A DNA stretch of 9,187 bases, taken from positions 1-9,187 of the forward strand of contig JAEXUU010000713.1 of the NCBI GenBank assembly GCA_023452965.1, in the 5' to 3' direction. Made by a program: the position numbers and the translations under genes. Below the pieces are notes generated by a model. That model searched no databases and had not been told where the DNA came from. It saw only the letters and a list, made by a program, of their open reading frames with translations. Below, in pieces: positions 6,741 through 9,187 of this stretch. Each line of letters starts with the position of its first letter. Within the stretch, counting starts at the first letter, position 1. The DNA comes from Pseudomonadota bacterium. GTDB lineage: Bacteria; Pseudomonadota; Alphaproteobacteria; Rhizobiales; Beijerinckiaceae.

Positions 6741-7741
6741 GCGGCGAGGCTCCTCTCAGGCTGTTTCGGGCCATCCTTGGCCTTGCGATACTCGGTATAG
6801 GCGGCGAGCAGCATGTCCTCGTCGCGGTATTGCGGCGCCCAGCCGAGCTCGCGCTTGGCCTTGGAGGTGTCGAGGATGCAGATCTCGTCGGCGATCTTGT
6901 ACTGCTCGGGGTCCATGATCGGCAGGTTGATCGCATCCAGCGTATCGAGCGTCAGCTTCACCAGCGAGGCCGGCGTCGGCAGCAGGATCGATTTCGAGCC
7001 GGCATGCTTGATCAGGTCGCCGAGCAGCTTGCGCACCGGCGGCGGATCGTCGGAACCGAGATTATAGGCCTCGTTCGGAAAGCCCGCCTTCCAGGCGGCG
7101 ACACAGGCGCTGGCGCAGTCGAAGACCGAAATGAACTGGTAGGGATTCTTGCCCGAACCGATCATCGGCACCGGCAGGTTCATGTCGATCAGCTTGAACA
7201 GCTTGACGAGGATGCCGAGGCGCCCCGGCCCGATGATCAGGCGCGGCCGGAAGATCGGGATGCGGAAGCCCTTGGCGCGATACTCGTCGGCGAGGCGCTC
7301 GGTCGCGAGCTTGCTCTCGCCATATTCGCCGAGCGGATGGGCCGGGTGCGTCTCGTCCTGCGGCACGCTCACCGAATGGCCGTAGATCATGTCGGTGGTG
7401 AAATGGACGAGCCGGTTGGCGCCGTTCTTCTCCATCCAGCTCAGGATGTTCTGCGTGCCGTGATAGTTCACCGGCCAGAAGAACGCGTGCCGCTCCGCCC
7501 GCGTCACGATCGGCGAGAGCATCTTGGCCGAGAGATTGTAGACGAGGTCCTCGGGCGAGAGCGGGATCGCGTCCACGCTCTCGGCCTTGGTCACGTCGAC
7601 CGTCAGGAACGGCACCTTGGCGTAATGCGCATGGCTGCTCTGGTGGATGTCAGCGACCAGGACCTCCTCGCCCATGGCGGAGAGATCTGCCGCCAGATGC
7701 GAGCCGACGAAGCCGTCGCCACCGATGATGATGTGCTTCAT
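6737..7741 (-). CDS. Extended SDR: NAD-dependent epimerase/dehydratase family protein
   Basis: A 334-residue soluble Rossmann-fold enzyme of the extended short-chain dehydrogenase group, usually acting on nucleotide or lipid-linked sugars. The N-terminal dinucleotide motif is GGDGFVG (7-13), with Asp31 after the second strand (VADIH), which suggests NAD rather than NADP. The catalytic set is Thr115/Thr116 in HFTTDMIYG and Tyr140-x-x-x-Lys144 in YGESK. A sugar-binding segment, RPRLIIGPGRLG, and a C-terminal ELGWAPQYRDED typical of epimerases follow. ATG 7741 has a strong GGAGGT six bases upstream, inside the end of the 40-residue gene. The stop overlaps the aminotransferase start, so the pair is probably co-translated and may act in sequence: oxidise or epimerise a sugar, then aminate the keto product. 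It is not a DprE2 homologue, which would be a shorter classical SDR. Confidence 0.87.
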   Translation of the reverse strand: MKHIIIGGDGFVGSHLAADLSAMGEEVLVADIHQSSHAHYAKVPFLTVDVTKAESVDAIPLSPEDLVYNLSAKMLSPIVTRAERHAFFWPVNYHGTQNILSWMEKNGANRLVHFTTDMIYGHSVSVPQDETHPAHPLGEYGESKLATERLADEYRAKGFRIPIFRPRLIIGPGRLGILVKLFKLIDMNLPVPMIGSGKNPYQFISVFDCASACVAAWKAGFPNEAYNLGSDDPPPVRKLLGDLIKHAGSKSILLPTPASLVKLTLDTLDAINLPIMDPEQYKIADEICILDTSKAKRELGWAPQYRDEDMLLAAYTEYRKAKDGPKQPERSLAA

Positions 7742-7745
7742 CGCG

Positions 7746-7868
7746 TTACCTCCGGTCGACGGGCAGGCGGGGATGGCGGTTGCGCACCGGCACGGGCACC
7801 GGCTGCGGCGCCATCGGCGGCTCGAACAGGGCGCCGAGGCGCAGGAACAGGCGTACGATCAGGTCCAT
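7746..7868 (-). CDS. Small protein of 40 residues within the operon
   Basis: I do not recognise this product. The frame starts at ATG 7868 and ends at TAA 7748-7746. It has a hydrophobic, positively charged N-terminus, MDLIVRLFLRLGALFE, that could form an amphipathic helix, then a proline-rich stretch (PPMAPQPVPVPV) and an Arg-rich tail ending VDRR. Translation looks real because a GAGGG site (7877-7873), overlapping the stop codon of the SMR gene, stands four bases before the ATG. The end of the frame supplies the GGAGGT used by the SDR gene. It fills the space between its neighbours almost exactly. It could be a membrane-associated partner of the SMR protein or SDR, or a short coupling frame without a function of its own. 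Confidence 0.6.
   Translation of the reverse strand: MDLIVRLFLRLGALFEPPMAPQPVPVPVRNRHPRLPVDRR
7748..7753 (-). promoter_or_regulatory. Shine-Dalgarno site for the SDR gene
   Basis: The full-consensus GGAGGT lies six bases before ATG 7741 and includes the first base of the TAA stop of the upstream small gene. It fixes the SDR start and indicates coupling between termination and re-initiation. Confidence 0.85.
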
Positions 7869-7875
7869 GTTTCCC

Positions 7876-8244
7876 TCAGCTTTGTGCGATGAAGATGGTG
7901 CCCAGCACGATGAAACCGATGCCGGCGATGCGCATCGCGCTCAGGTCTTCGTGAAAGACGAAATAGGCGTAAGCCGCGACCACGACATAGGCGAGGCTCA
8001 GGAATGGGTAGGCGTAGCTGATCTGCACCTTGGACAGCACGATCAGATGCGAGGCCATGCTGATCACGAAGGTACACAGGCCCGCGAAGACGAAGGGGTT
8101 GAAGACGACGCGGAAGACCGTGGCGATCAACCCGTCGCCGGCAACGTCGAGCGAGCCGACGCCGGTCATGCCGCGCTTCAGCATCAGTTGCGCAGCGGCG
8201 TTGGTCAGCACCGTGAACAGGATCAGGGGAAGGTAGGCGTTCAT
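7876..8244 (-). CDS. SMR/EamA-type four-helix membrane protein, ArnE-like
   Basis: An inner-membrane protein of 122 residues with four hydrophobic helices, the size of small multidrug resistance proteins and of ArnE/ArnF. Helix 1 contains LTNAAAQLMLKRGM, in the position of the conserved helix-1 region. The segment ISYAYPFLSLAYV followed by FHEDLS aligns well with Escherichia coli ArnE (GIAYPMLSLNFV, WHEPVS). ArnE and ArnF together flip undecaprenyl-phosphate-aminoarabinose across the inner membrane. A drug exporter is less likely because the operon encodes an SDR and an aminotransferase. ATG 8244 was chosen because it starts directly at the first helix. The frame continues upstream to 8433, but that part is polar and lacks family character. 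No second ArnF-like subunit is in view, so it would act as a homodimer or with a partner elsewhere. Confidence 0.82.
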   Translation of the reverse strand: MNAYLPLILFTVLTNAAAQLMLKRGMTGVGSLDVAGDGLIATVFRVVFNPFVFAGLCTFVISMASHLIVLSKVQISYAYPFLSLAYVVVAAYAYFVFHEDLSAMRIAGIGFIVLGTIFIAQS

Positions 8245-8440
8245 GGTGGTGCTTGCCGGCTCCGCATGGCTTCGTCGCCATCGGAATGCAGCCGAAAACA
8301 CTTCAAATACCTTAGGGGCAGGGATCGACTTGATTGTAGCGTTAAGCGGACCCTGACGCGATCGATGAAAGTCGCAGGCGTTCCTTCCTGCCATCAATCG
8401 CCCCGCCAAGGGATAAGCTCGCTCACTGTTCACTCAGCGG
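8245..8440. other. Divergent intergenic region with imperfect dyad
   Basis: These 196 bp must hold the promoters of the leftward operon and of the rightward 214-residue gene. An imperfect dyad runs from 8359 to 8400: CGATCGATG pairs with CATCAATCG (8 of 9), and inside it GCAGG (8374-8378) pairs with CCTGC (8387-8391). On the minus strand TACAAT (8338-8333) could be a -10 element, but no good -35 precedes it. A regulator bound at the dyad could control both directions. Confidence 0.3.
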
Positions 8441-9085
8441 ATGCCGGTCATGCCTCTTCCCAATCGCGTCAGGCCCGATGGCACGCTCTTCGCCGACACG
8501 GCGCGCGGCACCATCTACGGCAACCGTGGCGGCCGCTTTCACGACCCGGCGACGCATGACGTGCCCAGTCGGATACAGGCCACGCGCCAGTGGCTCTGCT
8601 GCGTCCTCTCGTTCAAAGGACGCCAGCGCAAGGTCTGGGGCCGCGGCTATACCGAACTGTTCTTCTGCGACGAGGTGACGGCGCTCGCCGCGGGGCATCG
8701 TCCCTGCATGGAATGCCGCCGGCAGGACGCGCTCGCCTATCGCGAAGCGCTGGTCCGGGGTCTCGGGCTTGCCGAGACACCGCTCTTTCCCGATCTCGAC
8801 CGCATCCTCGACGCCGACCGCCGGGACGGCCGGCTGAAGCGGACGCACCGGTTATTGGCCGAACAACTGCCTGATGGCGCGATGCTGCGCTCCGATGACG
8901 GAGCGTCGTTCCTGGCGCTGCGCGGGAGCTACGCCCTGCTCTGGTCGCCCGGTGGCTATATCGGCCAATGCGAGCGCCCGCGCAGCCTCGTGACCGTGCT
9001 CACCCCGCCCGCGACGCTCGCGGCCTTGGAGCACGGCTATCACCCGCAATGGCATCCGAGCGCGGATGCTTTCGGCACGACCTGA
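8441..9085 (+). CDS. Conserved-type hypothetical protein with Ada-like Cys motif
   Basis: A 214-residue soluble protein whose function I do not recognise. The N-terminal part has GTIYGNRGGRFHDP and RQWLCCVLSFKGRQRKVWGR, and the middle has YTELFFCDEVTALAAGHRPC followed by MECRR. That last stretch resembles the metal-binding domain of Ada (a phenylalanine, then an ALAAGYRPCKRCRP-like motif). Cysteines 53, 54, 76, 89 and 92 could supply zinc ligands. Later motifs are RTHRLLAEQLPDG and a WSPGGYIG segment. There is no signal peptide or membrane helix. ATG 8441 has no strong ribosome site; the in-frame ATG 8450 is an alternative. It is divergent from the SMR operon, so a shared control region is possible. 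A DNA- or RNA-related role is a weak inference from the Ada resemblance alone. Confidence 0.75.
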   Translation: MPVMPLPNRVRPDGTLFADTARGTIYGNRGGRFHDPATHDVPSRIQATRQWLCCVLSFKGRQRKVWGRGYTELFFCDEVTALAAGHRPCMECRRQDALAYREALVRGLGLAETPLFPDLDRILDADRRDGRLKRTHRLLAEQLPDGAMLRSDDGASFLALRGSYALLWSPGGYIGQCERPRSLVTVLTPPATLAALEHGYHPQWHPSADAFGTT

Positions 9086-9158
9086 CGCCCGAGCACAGGA
9101 ACTTTTCCCCATCGGCGAGCGTTGCCGCAGCATCTTCAATCCTCATTGGGGGCTGACA

Positions 9159-9187
9159 ATGCGTTCCATCGTTCTCTGGCTTGTGGG
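9159..9187 (+). CDS. Start of a probable exported or membrane protein (cut by right edge)
   Basis: ATG 9159 is preceded by ATTGGGGGCTGACA, a good ribosome site. The visible codons read MRSIVLWLVG, with an Arg and then a hydrophobic run like the beginning of a signal peptide or first membrane helix. Only ten residues are inside the window, so nothing more can be said about identity. The gap from the previous stop is 73 bp, compatible with co-transcription. Confidence 0.45.

Noticed and set aside
5277..6800. A 507-codon open frame on the plus strand
   Set aside because: It is the antisense shadow of the aminotransferase gene. Its product is full of Arg, Glu, Asp, His and Ala with no family motif, as expected for the complement of GC-rich coding DNA.
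6830..7954. A 374-codon open frame on the plus strand
   Set aside because: It is antisense to the SDR gene and the small gene; no motif and strongly biased composition.
8245..8433. A 63-residue N-terminal extension of the SMR-like protein
   Set aside because: The extension is polar and Arg-rich with no helix. SMR proteins start at helix 1, which fits ATG 8244.
1..9187. CRISPR array, tRNA or rRNA genes, insertion sequence
   Set aside because: I found no regularly spaced direct repeats, no tRNA-like cloverleaf with T-loop signature, and no transposase. XerC looks like the housekeeping enzyme, not an island integrase.

Overview
The window is GC-rich bacterial chromosome with tightly packed genes. 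Codon use, short palindromic intergenic repeats and the gene families suggest an alphaproteobacterium of the order Hyphomicrobiales (Rhizobiales). A relative of Bosea or Methylobacterium is my guess from repeat style and protein flavour; I could not test it. No rRNA, tRNA, CRISPR array, transposase or phage gene is visible.

Layout. On the left, minus strand, is the N-terminal two thirds of the tyrosine recombinase gene xerC, cut by the window edge. A 98-bp REP-like palindrome separates it from a plus-strand metallo-beta-lactamase-fold hydrolase with a C-terminal winged helix. About 200 bp further on is a two-gene unit whose start and stop codons overlap: a UbiA-family membrane enzyme like decaprenyl-phosphate phosphoribosyltransferase (Rv3806c/NoeC type), then a DprE1-like FAD oxidase. 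Together they should make a polyprenyl-phosphate-linked ribose and oxidise its C2, the entry to D-arabinofuranose donors.

A double-palindrome intergenic repeat lies between this unit and the convergent gene rnk (GreA/FKBP-like regulator). Upstream of rnk is a 331-bp gap with a possible promoter and a strong terminator that serves the next minus-strand operon.

That operon, read right to left, contains an ArnE-like four-helix SMR membrane protein, an unrecognised 40-residue protein, an extended SDR (NAD-dependent epimerase/dehydratase) and a class III PLP aminotransferase. Junctions are 7 bp, 4 bp and a 4-bp ATGA overlap, and the Shine-Dalgarno sites sit in or at the upstream stop codons, so the genes look translationally coupled. 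A flippase-like protein, a sugar-type SDR and an aminotransferase suggest an amino-sugar or amino-lipid made on or exported with a lipid carrier. This set, close to the ribose-lipid pair, is the most interesting part of the window. Any link between the two units is inference.

On the right, divergent from that operon, is a conserved-looking protein of unknown function with an Ada-like cysteine motif, and then the first ten codons of a probable exported protein at the edge.
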